From: Oscillospiraceae bacterium | GTDB lineage: Bacteria > Bacillota > Clostridia > Oscillospirales > Ruminococcaceae | Reading direction: 5' to 3' | Assembly (NCBI GenBank): GCA_025758045.1 | Contig: CP107208.1 | Coordinates: 1,984,001-2,048,000 of the forward strand | Length of the DNA stretch: 64,000 nt | Part shown: piece after piece, positions 9,513 to 17,497 of the stretch | Position numbering within the stretch: position 1 is the stretch's first letter | Layout of the letters: each line of letters opens with the position of its first letter | Notes under the pieces: generated by a model | The model's database searches: none | Told to the model about the DNA's origin: nothing | The model's input: the letters and a program-made list of their open reading frames with translations, nothing else | Translations under genes and position numbers: made by a program

Positions 9513-10460
9513 ATGCGCACCATCACCGCGCTGTTTGTGGGGTTGGGTTCCATCGGAACCCGCCACTTAAAAAACCTGCATAACCTTTGCACCGACCGCG
9601 GATGGACCTTGCAGGCCGACGCCCTGCGCAGTGACCTGCACCGCCCCCTGCGGGACGGCGTGGCTGAGCTGCTGCACGCCCAGTACACCGATTTGGCCGC
9701 CGCGCCTGCCCGGTATGATATGGTGTTTATCACCAACCCCACCAGTTTGCATGTCGAGGCATTGCAGCAGGTGAAGGGCCGCGGTGAAGCACTTTTTATC
9801 GAAAAGCCGATTTTTTCTGCCGAGCAGACCGGCCTGAACCTGGCCGACTGCCTGCCGGAAAACCAGAAAGCCTACGTGGCCGCGCCCATGCGCTGGTGCG
9901 GTGTGATGCTGGCCCTCAAAGATCTGCTGCCCACGCTGCACCCCTACTGCGCCCGGGTCATCTGCTCCAGCTACCTGCCGGATTGGCGGCCGGGTGTCGA
10001 CTACCGCACGGTCTACAGCGCCCACAAGGCGCTGGGCGGCGGCGTCACCATCGACCTCATCCACGAGTGGGATTACCTTGTGGACCTGTTCGGCGTGCCG
10101 CAGCAGCTGTACAATTTTAAGGGCACCTACTCGGATCTGGAGATCGACTCCGACGATCTGTCGGTCTATATCGCCAAGTATCCCACCTTGCTGGCCGAGG
10201 TGCATCTTGACTATTTCGGCCGCGGCTATCGGCGCAGCATCGAACTTTTCTGCCGCGACGGCAGCTATCTGGCCGACTTTGGCGCCGGTACGCTGACCCT
10301 GCCCGACGGCACCGTGCAGCATTATGAAGAGGACGTCAACCGCCGCTACGAGCGGGAGATCGAATATTTTACTGACTACGCCCTGGGCGACGAACAGCAA
10401 AGCTGCAACCCGCCCGCGCTGGCGCTGGATGTCCTGAAACTGACTTTGGGGGAACACTGA
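9513..10460 (+). CDS. ptmF: Gfo/Idh/MocA-family oxidoreductase, PtmF-like
   Basis: 315 residues. The N-terminal dinucleotide-binding loop is FVGLGSIGTRH, and the canonical EKP catalytic motif is at E97-K98-P99. A C-terminal domain with YLPDWRPG and an HEWDYLVDLFG helix parallels the preceding gene. In Campylobacter, PtmF is an oxidoreductase of this family encoded beside ptmE and the CMP-legionaminate synthetase gene, matching the position here. It sits 3 bases after the preceding gene and 1 base before legF. The reaction is unproven. The ptmF symbol rests on context and should be read as 'like'. Confidence 0.65.
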   Translation: MRTITALFVGLGSIGTRHLKNLHNLCTDRGWTLQADALRSDLHRPLRDGVAELLHAQYTDLAAAPARYDMVFITNPTSLHVEALQQVKGRGEALFIEKPIFSAEQTGLNLADCLPENQKAYVAAPMRWCGVMLALKDLLPTLHPYCARVICSSYLPDWRPGVDYRTVYSAHKALGGGVTIDLIHEWDYLVDLFGVPQQLYNFKGTYSDLEIDSDDLSVYIAKYPTLLAEVHLDYFGRGYRRSIELFCRDGSYLADFGAGTLTLPDGTVQHYEEDVNRRYEREIEYFTDYALGDEQQSCNPPALALDVLKLTLGEH

Positions 10461-10461
10461 T

Positions 10462-11226
10462 ATGAAACGTCTGCTTATCACCATCTGCGGCCGTGCAGGC
10501 AGCAAAGGCTTTAAAAACAAAAATCTCAAAAATTTCTGCGGTAAACCGCTGGTTTATTACTCTTTGAGCGCCGCCGAACTGTTTATCAAAAACCACACCG
10601 AACTGGAAGTGGACATTGCCCTGAACACCGACAGCGAGGACCTGGCCAAGCTGGTGGCTGCCGAATACCCCGAGGTCATCTACCTGCCCCGCGGGGCTGA
10701 GCTGGGCGGCGACCGTGTGCCCAAGGTGGAGGTCTACAAGGACAGCTTTGCCCGTATGGAGGCCCGCACCGGCAAGCCCTACGACGCTATGATCGACCTG
10801 GACATCACCAGCCCCCTGCGCACTGAGCAGGACATCGAGAACGCCTTTGCCAAAGCGCAGGAGCGCGAGGATCTGCAGATCATCTTCAGCGTCTGCGAAG
10901 CCCGCCGCAACCCCTGGTTCAACATGTTCAAAATTGTGGGCGACCACGCCGAGATGGTCATCGAGAGCCAGTTCACCGGCCGCCAGCAGGCCCCTGAGGT
11001 CTACGATGTCAACGCCTCCATCTACGTCATCCGCCGCGCCTTTCTGGTGGACAACCCGGACCCCATCCTGTGGCACTCCAAGTTCGGCGTCAGCGTTATG
11101 ATGGACACCGGCATCATTGATATTGACTCGGAGCATGACTACCTGCTGATGGAAGCCATCGCCAAGCACCTGTACGCCCATTACCCAGAATTTAACGCTG
11201 TACGGGAGAATATCCGTGGAGAATGA
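10462..11226 (+). CDS. legF: CMP-nonulosonate cytidylyltransferase (NeuA/LegF family)
   Basis: 254 residues of the acylneuraminate cytidylyltransferase family, which activates a nine-carbon acid as its CMP form. The N-terminal nucleotide site ICGRAGSKGFKNKNLK (R11, K15 region) is clear, as are NTDSED and DLDITSPLR. The last step of soluble nonulosonate synthesis thus lies at the end of the operon. Its 3' end overlaps the GTG start of the exporter gene by 11 bases. No nonulosonyl transferase or dedicated flippase follows, so the use of the CMP-sugar is encoded elsewhere. Confidence 0.83.
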   Translation: MKRLLITICGRAGSKGFKNKNLKNFCGKPLVYYSLSAAELFIKNHTELEVDIALNTDSEDLAKLVAAEYPEVIYLPRGAELGGDRVPKVEVYKDSFARMEARTGKPYDAMIDLDITSPLRTEQDIENAFAKAQEREDLQIIFSVCEARRNPWFNMFKIVGDHAEMVIESQFTGRQQAPEVYDVNASIYVIRRAFLVDNPDPILWHSKFGVSVMMDTGIIDIDSEHDYLLMEAIAKHLYAHYPEFNAVRENIRGE

Positions 11227-11992
11227 CCTGCTGGAACGGGCGGCTGACCTGGTGATGGACGCCGGGCAGACCCTGCTGGAAAACGGCGGCGAGGTCTTTC
11301 GCGTCCAGCAGACGATGGAAATCATGGCCCACAGCCTGGGTGTGCGGGACTTTCATGTCTACGTGCTGACAAACGGCATCTTCGCGTCAGCATCCATGGG
11401 CAGCGCCCACAACGTCAGTCTCATCCGCCATGTGCCGTCAGTGTCCATCCACCTGGGCCGGGTCGAAGCCATCAACGAGCTTTCCCGTGAGCTGGCCGCC
11501 GGTCGGCTGGGGGTCGAGGAAGCCGAAGCCCGCCTGCAGCAGGCACGGTCTGTGCCCCGCACTTCGCCGGCGGGCGAGCGGCTGGCCTGCATCGTCGGCG
11601 CGGCGGGATTCGCCTACCTTTTTGGCGGTACACCGTTGGACGCCGCCGTAGCTACCGTGGCGGGCCTGCTGGAAATTTTGATCTGCCAGTGGTTCGGCCA
11701 GCATAAGATCAACCGCATCTTTACCGATATTGTGGCGGCCTTTGCCTGCACGGTGTGGTCGGTCGGGGTGCAGGCGGCACTGCCCGCCGTCAGTGCCAAT
11801 GCGGCGATCATCGGTGCGCTGATGGTGCTGACCCCCGGCGTCGCTCTGACCATGGGCGTGCGCGACATCCTGAACGGCGACTACCTCTCTGGTTCCATTC
11901 GCCTGCTGGATGCGGTGCTGATTGCGGGCAGCATTGCCTGCGGCGTGGTACTGGGCTGGCTGGTCATGCACGGATTGGGGGTGGCCGTATGA
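11216..11992 (+). CDS. Threonine/serine exporter, N-terminal half protein (ThrE family)
   Basis: 258 residues of the DUF1212/ThrE family. A cytoplasmic ~115-residue domain (AGQTLLENGGEVFRVQQTM, VLTNGIFAS) is followed by about five membrane helices from residue ~120. These proteins export small neutral amino acids such as threonine and serine. In split systems a small partner supplies the second membrane half, and that partner follows with a four-base overlap. The start is GTG at 11216, inside the legF coding end. Co-transcription with a nonulosonate operon is unexpected and probably reflects a promoter shared by chance. Confidence 0.75.
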   Translation: MENDLLERAADLVMDAGQTLLENGGEVFRVQQTMEIMAHSLGVRDFHVYVLTNGIFASASMGSAHNVSLIRHVPSVSIHLGRVEAINELSRELAAGRLGVEEAEARLQQARSVPRTSPAGERLACIVGAAGFAYLFGGTPLDAAVATVAGLLEILICQWFGQHKINRIFTDIVAAFACTVWSVGVQAALPAVSANAAIIGALMVLTPGVALTMGVRDILNGDYLSGSIRLLDAVLIAGSIACGVVLGWLVMHGLGVAV

Positions 11993-12441
11993 GTACGCCC
12001 CTCTGGACCAACTACCTTACACAGTTTGTGGTGGCGGTGGTGGCCACCATCAGCTTTGGCATCACCTTCCACGTGCCCAAGCGGCACTATCTGGCGGGCG
12101 GCTTGACCGGCGCGGTGGGCTGGATGGCCTACATCCTCTGCTACGACCTGCTGGGCGTTAGCGCGCCCGTTGCGGTGCTCATCGCCACGCTGCCGCTGAC
12201 GCTCTGCGCACGGTTCTTCTCGGTCTACCACAAGGCCCCGGTCACGGTATTTCTGCTGCCGGGCATCTTCCCGCTGGTGCCGGGGGCGGGCATCTATTAC
12301 ACCGCCTATTACTTCCTGCGGGATGACCGCACGCTGTTTTTGAACAAAGGTGTGGAAACCTTAAAAATCGCCCTGGCTTTGGCCCTGGGCATTGCGCTGG
12401 TGTGCAGTTTGCCGCTGCCCGGCCGCGAACATAAAAAATAA
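11989..12441 (+). CDS. Threonine/serine exporter, C-terminal half protein (ThrE_2/YjjB type)
   Basis: 150 residues, almost entirely membrane, with four helices and a FLLPGIFPLVPGAGIYY segment typical of the YjjB/ThrE_2 half. The true start is ATG at 11989, overlapping the preceding stop as ATGA. The frame is open upstream but that part is out-of-frame shadow of the previous gene. It completes the two-component exporter and ends the operon, with a terminator 3 bases on. Confidence 0.78.
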   Translation: MSTPLWTNYLTQFVVAVVATISFGITFHVPKRHYLAGGLTGAVGWMAYILCYDLLGVSAPVAVLIATLPLTLCARFFSVYHKAPVTVFLLPGIFPLVPGAGIYYTAYYFLRDDRTLFLNKGVETLKIALALALGIALVCSLPLPGREHKK

Positions 12442-12443
12442 AA

Positions 12444-12490
12444 GCATCCGCTTATCGTGCGTTTTGTCACGCGGTAAGCGGATGTTTTTT
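12444..12490. terminator. Bidirectional terminator between convergent operons
   Basis: CATCCGCTTA (12445-12454) pairs with TAAGCGGATG (12475-12484) around a loop that can itself pair. It is followed by TTTTTT on the plus strand, with a T-rich tract on the minus strand too. It lies between the exporter genes and the oppositely oriented glycosidase. Confidence 0.85.
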
Positions 12491-12509
12491 GCTTATAAAT
12501 CGTTAAAAA

Positions 12510-14360
12510 TCAGTAAATGGAGAAATACCCCACATGTTCGGGGTGGTTTTCCTCCACCAGCACGGTAAAGCCGCCGGGGTTCACCTCGGCGTACTTGCCA
12601 AAGGCCAGCTCGGCGATCAGGTGAGGGCCGCGGTTCAGGATGATCTCGGCGGTCTGGGTCTTGCCGATGCGGCGGTAGTGCAGCACATCGGTGTCCGCCC
12701 GCACGATCTCCAGCCGCCCGCCGTCGAAGGCGTCGCAGTCTTTGCGCAGGTGGGCCAGCGTTTTCAGCGGGCCGCGCAGCCGCTGCTCGGTGCTGTTCCA
12801 ATCAAAGAACGCACGGTTGAACGGGTCGCAGTAGCCCTGCATGGCGATCTCGTCGCCGTAGTAGATGCAGGGCACACCGGGCAGTGTAAAGATCATGGCG
12901 TAGCCCAGCAGCAGTTTGCGCATGGCATCGTCCATTTTCTGGGCAGGGATGCACCGTCCGCTCTGCCAGTAGCGGTCACGGCCGTTGGCGGGTTCACCCG
13001 CAATGGCGGTGATGGCGCGCTCGGTATCGTGGGTGGATAGGAAATTCATCGCGCAGTTCAGCGCCGGGGCAGGGTAGTTCTCGCAGATGCTCAAAATCTG
13101 CTCGGCCACCGCGTGCACGTCGCCGCCGGTGACATAGCTTAGCGCCGCATTGCGGAAGGGGTAGTTCATCACGGCGTCCAGCCCCTTGCCGCGCAGGTAG
13201 GTGCGCCGCCGGCCGAATGCCTCCTTTGTGGTGGCATCCTCCCACACTTCACCAATCAGCAGCTTGTCCTCACCGTGGGCCTTGACGGCCTGGCGGATGC
13301 GCTCAATAAAGGCGTCGGGCAGTTCGTCGGCCACATCCAGCCGGAAGCCCGAAGCCCCCAGCCCCAGCCAGGTATCGATGACGCCGCCCTTGCCGCAGAC
13401 AAAATCGATGTAGGAGGGCGAGTCCTCCTGCACCTCGGGCAGCGTCTCAAAGCCCCACCAGCAGCGGTAGCCGCTGGGATAGCCGGAGTCGAAGTCGTAC
13501 CAGCTGCGATAGGGTGAATTGCGATCGCGATAAGCACCGCCCGGGCCATAGCGGCCCTCCCGGTTGAAGTAGACCGAGTCCGACCCCGTGTGGCTGAACA
13601 CACCGTCCAGAATGATGCGGATGCCTTCTTTGGCAGCGGCAGCGCACAGGGCGGCAAACTCCTCGTTCGTGCCAAGCAGCGGGTCGGCTTTCAGGTAGTT
13701 GGCGGTGTTGTAGCGGTGGTTGGCGTGGGCCTCAAAGATGGGGTTCAGGTAAATGCAGCTGACGCCTAAATCGCACAGGTACGGCAGCTTTTGCTGGATG
13801 CCCGCAAAGTCGCCGCCGTAATAGTCCATGTTCAGGTAGCCTTCCTGCTGCTCGGTGGGCCAAAAGTAGGGCTCGCCGGTCTTGTCCTCGCGGTAGATGC
13901 GGTCGGCAAAAGGCATCGGCTTGCCGGGCTTGCCCTCGCAAAAGCGGTCGGGGAAGATCTGGTACATCGTGCCGTTCTTGATCCAGTCCGGTGTCTTGAA
14001 ATCCGGCTCGTAAACGGTCAGCTGCCAGTCGGTGCCATCGGTCCAGCTCAGCACGCCCTCGCCGCCGGCATCGCGGTAGATGCGGCGGAAATCGGTGTAC
14101 AGGTCAAAGTGGTAAAAGTACAGACCCGGCGTGGTGGGGGCGATGGTAAAGGTAAAGTGGTTCTGCTGGGGTGTCTGGCCCGCGAACTCCATGCGGTAAT
14201 GCACGGGAGCCTCGCGGTCCTTGGTCAGCACCAGGTGGGGGTCCACATAGCCCAGGGATTCCGGGACCGTCAGGCGAAAAGTGACCTCTTGCCCGGCAGG
14301 CACCGCGCCAAAAGGCGTTTTGCAGGCGGTATCCAGGCTGTTGTAATAGGTGTGAGACAT
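12510..14360 (-). CDS. GH13 alpha-glucan hydrolase (neopullulanase/alpha-amylase type)
   Basis: 616 residues. An N-terminal beta-rich domain (about 1-120, neopullulanase/CBM34-like) precedes a GH13 barrel. Catalytic residues are visible: nucleophile in GFRLDVADE (D342), acid/base in LIGEVWEDA (E371) and transition-state Asp in LSTHDTE (D445). The start chosen is ATG at 14360 because GCGAGGA lies about 6 bases upstream; a frame extension to 14420 would run into the upstream terminator. There is no signal peptide, so it is probably cytoplasmic. It lies downstream of glycogen phosphorylase, suggesting breakdown of glycogen or imported maltodextrins. Confidence 0.85.
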   Translation of the reverse strand: MSHTYYNSLDTACKTPFGAVPAGQEVTFRLTVPESLGYVDPHLVLTKDREAPVHYRMEFAGQTPQQNHFTFTIAPTTPGLYFYHFDLYTDFRRIYRDAGGEGVLSWTDGTDWQLTVYEPDFKTPDWIKNGTMYQIFPDRFCEGKPGKPMPFADRIYREDKTGEPYFWPTEQQEGYLNMDYYGGDFAGIQQKLPYLCDLGVSCIYLNPIFEAHANHRYNTANYLKADPLLGTNEEFAALCAAAAKEGIRIILDGVFSHTGSDSVYFNREGRYGPGGAYRDRNSPYRSWYDFDSGYPSGYRCWWGFETLPEVQEDSPSYIDFVCGKGGVIDTWLGLGASGFRLDVADELPDAFIERIRQAVKAHGEDKLLIGEVWEDATTKEAFGRRRTYLRGKGLDAVMNYPFRNAALSYVTGGDVHAVAEQILSICENYPAPALNCAMNFLSTHDTERAITAIAGEPANGRDRYWQSGRCIPAQKMDDAMRKLLLGYAMIFTLPGVPCIYYGDEIAMQGYCDPFNRAFFDWNSTEQRLRGPLKTLAHLRKDCDAFDGGRLEIVRADTDVLHYRRIGKTQTAEIILNRGPHLIAELAFGKYAEVNPGGFTVLVEENHPEHVGYFSIY

Positions 14361-14380
14361 AGTTGTCCTCGCTTTGGATA

Positions 14381-14410
14381 ATAAAAAACCGTACCCCTCA
14401 CGGGGCACGG
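14381..14410 (-). terminator. Terminator after glgP
   Basis: Read on the minus strand, CCGTGCCCC and GGGGTACGG form a 9-bp stem (one G-U pair) with a GTGA loop, followed by TTTTTTAT. It sits between glgP and the glycosidase, so the downstream gene gets reduced or separate transcription. Confidence 0.75.
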
Positions 14411-14429
14411 CAAAAATCAAAAGATATGA

Positions 14430-16832
14430 TTATTTGACGGGAGCAGCACCCCAGATGTCGCGCGCATAATCCATGATGGAACGGTCGGCGCTGAAGATAC
14501 CGGCGTTGGCAATGTTCTTCAGGCTCATGTGATTCCACTTCTGCTTGTCGCGGTACAGCTGCTGCAGGTCGTGCTGGGCACGGCGGTAATCCTTGAAGTC
14601 CGCCATGACCATGTACGGGTCAGCATTGCGCAGGTTGCTGGTGACCTCGCTGAAGTTTTCGCCGTTCCAGCCCTTCTCCAGGAAGTCCAGCACGGCCATC
14701 GCGGTGTTGTCGCCGTTGATAAAGGCGCCGGGATGGTAGCCCATGCCCTTCAGTGCGTTGACCTCGGGGGTCAGCATACCAAAGATGATCTCGTTCTCGT
14801 GGCCAGCGGCATCGGCGATCTCCACATTGGCGCCGTCCAGGGTGCCCAGGGTGATGGCACCGTTCAGCATGAACTTCATGTTGCCGGTACCGGAAGCCTC
14901 GGTGCCAGCCAGAGAGATCTGCTCGGAAACTTCGGAGGCGGGCATCAGGCGCTCAGACAGGCTGACGCAGTAGTCCTCCAGATAGACGATGCGCAGCTTG
15001 CCGCGCACAGCGGGATCTTCGTCGATCAGCTTGCCCAGCTTGCAGATCATGCGGATCATCTGCTTGGCCATGTAGTAGCCGGGGGCAGCCTTGGCACCGA
15101 AGATGTAGGTCTTGGGGGTGAACTCGGCGTTCGGGTTGTTCTTCAGGTACAGGTACTCGGCCGCAATGTTCAGGGCGTTCAGGTGCTGGCGCTTGTACTC
15201 GTGCATACGCTTGACCTGGCAGTCAAAGATAGAATCGGGGTCGATGACCTGGCCGGTAGACTTCTGCAGGTAGTTGGCGAAGATGACCTTGTTCTCGCGT
15301 TTGACCTTGGCGGCAGCCTCCTGCACGCTCTTGTCATCCACAAATTTCTCCAGCTTCTTCAGCTCAGAGGCATCGGTCTTGAAGCCGTCGCCGATGGTCT
15401 CTTCCAGCAGGTGGGTCAGGCCGGGGTTGGAGCAGAGCAGCCAGCGGCGGTAAGCGATGCCGTTGGTAACGTTTTTGAAGGCGTTGGGCTTGAACAGGTA
15501 GTAATCGTGGAAAACGCTGTCCTTGATGATCTCACTGTGCAGCTTGGAAACGCCGTTGATAGCGTGGCAGGTGTAAGCGCAGATGTTGGCGGTGCGCACC
15601 TGGTTGTCGCCGATGATGGCCATGTAGTCGATCTTGCCCTGGTCACCGGGGAATGCCTGGGCCAGCTCGGCGCGGCAGCGGCGGTCCATTTCGCAGACGA
15701 TCTGCCAGATACGGGGCAGGGTGGAGCGGAAGATGTCGGCGTTCCACTTCTCGAGAGCCTCACTCATGACAGTGTGGTTGGTGTAAGCGAAGACCTTGCG
15801 GCAGATGTCGAAGGCGGCATCCCACTCATAGCTGCACTCATCCAGCAGGATGCGCATCATTTCGGGGATGGCCACGGTGGGATGGGTATCGTTCAGCTGG
15901 ATGGAGACCTTGTCAGGCAGGTTGTCCAGCGTGCCGTACTGATTCAGGTGGTTCTGCAGGATGTCGGCGATGGACGCGGCAGAGAAGAAGTACTGCTGGC
16001 GCAGACGCAGGATCTTACCCTCGGTGTGGTTATCGTTGGGGTACAGGATCTTGGAGATCAGCTCGGCAGAAGCAGACTGGCTGATGGCGGTGTTGTAGTT
16101 GCCGGCGTTGAAGCTGCTCATATCAAAGCTGGGGGCCTTAGCCTGCCACAGACGCAGTTTGGAAACGCCGTTGCTGCCGTAACCGGCCACATACATATCG
16201 TTGGGCACGGCGATGACAGAGTTATAATTCTCGTACTTGACGTGGTGGAAGCCGCCCTCCCAGGTCTCGATAGCCTGGCCGTCAAAACGGATCTCCTGGG
16301 CCTGGTCGGGATGGCTCTTGATCCAGACCTGACCGCCGGGCAGCCAGTTGTCGGCAGTTTCCTGCTGCCAGCCGTCCACGATCTTCTGCTTGAAAATGCC
16401 GTACTCATACAGGATGGAGTAGCCGGTGCCGGGGATGCAGTCAGTAGCCATGCCGTCCAGATAGCAGGCGGCCAAGCGGCCCAGACCGCCGTTGCCCAGG
16501 CCGGCATCGGGTTCCTGATCGTAAATGGTATCGATCTTGATGTCGGCATCCGCCAGCACGCTCTCGGCCACTTCGTTCAGCCCCAGGTTGAACAGGCTGG
16601 AACGCAGGCTGCGGCCCATCAGGAATTCCATGCAGAGGTAGTAGACCTGCTTTTTGCCCTGGCCCAGCACTTTGGACTGGAACTGCTTCTGGCGGTCAGA
16701 CATGATCTGGCGGGTGACAGAAGCCAGGCAGCGATAGATCTGGTCGGCGGAAGCAGTATCCAGGGTGACATTGCACTCGCTGGTCAACTTATCTTTCAGG
16801 AGCTTCTCAAACTCACGCTTTGTGTATTTCAA
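14430..16832 (-). CDS. glgP: Glycogen/maltodextrin phosphorylase
   Basis: 800 residues, normal for a GT35 phosphorylase that releases glucose-1-phosphate from alpha-1,4-glucan. The pyridoxal-phosphate lysine is seen in SGTGNMKFMLNG (about K653). The N-terminal CMEFLMGRSL and GNGGLGRLAAC segments are family signatures. The start is TTG at 16830-16832, supported by AGGAGAG six bases upstream; no ATG is available there. A promoter with a perfect TATAAT lies about 105 bases upstream. It pairs with the GH13 enzyme below as a glycogen-use unit. Confidence 0.93.
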   Translation of the reverse strand: MKYTKREFEKLLKDKLTSECNVTLDTASADQIYRCLASVTRQIMSDRQKQFQSKVLGQGKKQVYYLCMEFLMGRSLRSSLFNLGLNEVAESVLADADIKIDTIYDQEPDAGLGNGGLGRLAACYLDGMATDCIPGTGYSILYEYGIFKQKIVDGWQQETADNWLPGGQVWIKSHPDQAQEIRFDGQAIETWEGGFHHVKYENYNSVIAVPNDMYVAGYGSNGVSKLRLWQAKAPSFDMSSFNAGNYNTAISQSASAELISKILYPNDNHTEGKILRLRQQYFFSAASIADILQNHLNQYGTLDNLPDKVSIQLNDTHPTVAIPEMMRILLDECSYEWDAAFDICRKVFAYTNHTVMSEALEKWNADIFRSTLPRIWQIVCEMDRRCRAELAQAFPGDQGKIDYMAIIGDNQVRTANICAYTCHAINGVSKLHSEIIKDSVFHDYYLFKPNAFKNVTNGIAYRRWLLCSNPGLTHLLEETIGDGFKTDASELKKLEKFVDDKSVQEAAAKVKRENKVIFANYLQKSTGQVIDPDSIFDCQVKRMHEYKRQHLNALNIAAEYLYLKNNPNAEFTPKTYIFGAKAAPGYYMAKQMIRMICKLGKLIDEDPAVRGKLRIVYLEDYCVSLSERLMPASEVSEQISLAGTEASGTGNMKFMLNGAITLGTLDGANVEIADAAGHENEIIFGMLTPEVNALKGMGYHPGAFINGDNTAMAVLDFLEKGWNGENFSEVTSNLRNADPYMVMADFKDYRRAQHDLQQLYRDKQKWNHMSLKNIANAGIFSADRSIMDYARDIWGAAPVK

Positions 16833-16936
16833 ATCGTTCTCTCCTAACTTTCTTCAGGCGTTCTTTCCATCATTTTCCGCCGTATGTTTCAGGGATACGG
16901 CGTACTTTGCGGTTGCTTTAACACACCACTTTATTG

Positions 16937-16965
16937 ATTATAGCTAAAAAGTATAAATTACGCAA
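16937..16965 (-). promoter_or_regulatory. Promoter of glgP
   Basis: On the minus strand, TTGCGT (16960-16965) and a perfect TATAAT (16937-16942) are 17 bases apart, about 105 bases before the TTG start. Confidence 0.55.
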
Positions 16966-17018
16966 GTCAAAATTGCCTGCTTGGCGGCTTTTTTTAGACT
17001 TTTATGAAAAAAGCCCTT

Positions 17019-17045
17019 TTGCTGCGCCCGGTTTTGTATTATAAT
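17019..17045 (+). promoter_or_regulatory. Probable promoter of zapA
   Basis: TATAAT at 17040-17045 lies 74 bases before the zapA start in an AT-rich stretch. The best -35 (TTGCTG, 17019-17024) is only 15 bases away, so the -35 is uncertain. Confidence 0.4.
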
Positions 17046-17119
17046 AAAGCTAGCATAAAATTTCAGCCGCGGTTGGAGCAGGGCTGAATTTAGACACAAT
17101 TTGGGAAGGAGTACAAATC

Positions 17120-17497
17120 ATGGGCATGGCCACTTCAAAAGTGCGGCTGAACATCTGCGGGTCCAGCTACGTTGTCAATACAAGCGAGAGCGAGGACTAC
17201 ATGCAGAACCTTGCCGACCGCCTGAACCTGGATATGAATGAACTGATGGCTTCCTCAAACTCGGTTTCGATCACTACCGCCGCTGTGATGACGGCGCTGA
17301 ACTACCGTGATGAGCTGGAAAAGGCCAGCGGCAGCGCTGACAACATGCGCCGTCAGATCAAGGATTACCTCGAGGATGCCGCCAGCGCCAAGATGGCAGC
17401 CGAGGAGACCCGCCGCGAGAATGCCTCGCTGAAGCGCCGCATTGATGAACTGGAGCGCCGCCTGCGCCGCGCCCAGACCCCCCTGGAGGATGCATGA
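17120..17497 (+). CDS. zapA: Cell division protein ZapA-like
   Basis: 125 residues. The N-terminal beta-strand domain (VRLNICGSSYVVNTSESEDYMQNLADRLN) matches ZapA, which binds and bundles FtsZ at the division ring. A long C-terminal coiled coil (about 70-120, rich in Glu/Arg) is used for dimerisation. AAGGAG lies 8 bases before the ATG. Its final ATGA is shared with the U32 peptidase gene, a pairing common in Firmicutes. Confidence 0.8.
   Translation: MGMATSKVRLNICGSSYVVNTSESEDYMQNLADRLNLDMNELMASSNSVSITTAAVMTALNYRDELEKASGSADNMRRQIKDYLEDAASAKMAAEETRRENASLKRRIDELERRLRRAQTPLEDA

Noticed and set aside
14529..16847. A 772-codon open frame on the plus strand opposite glgP, and similar long frames opposite legI/legG, rnf-like genes and rqcH
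   Set aside because: These are antisense shadows caused by high GC and biased codon use. They lack ribosome-binding sites and recognisable domains, while the opposite strand holds well-known proteins.
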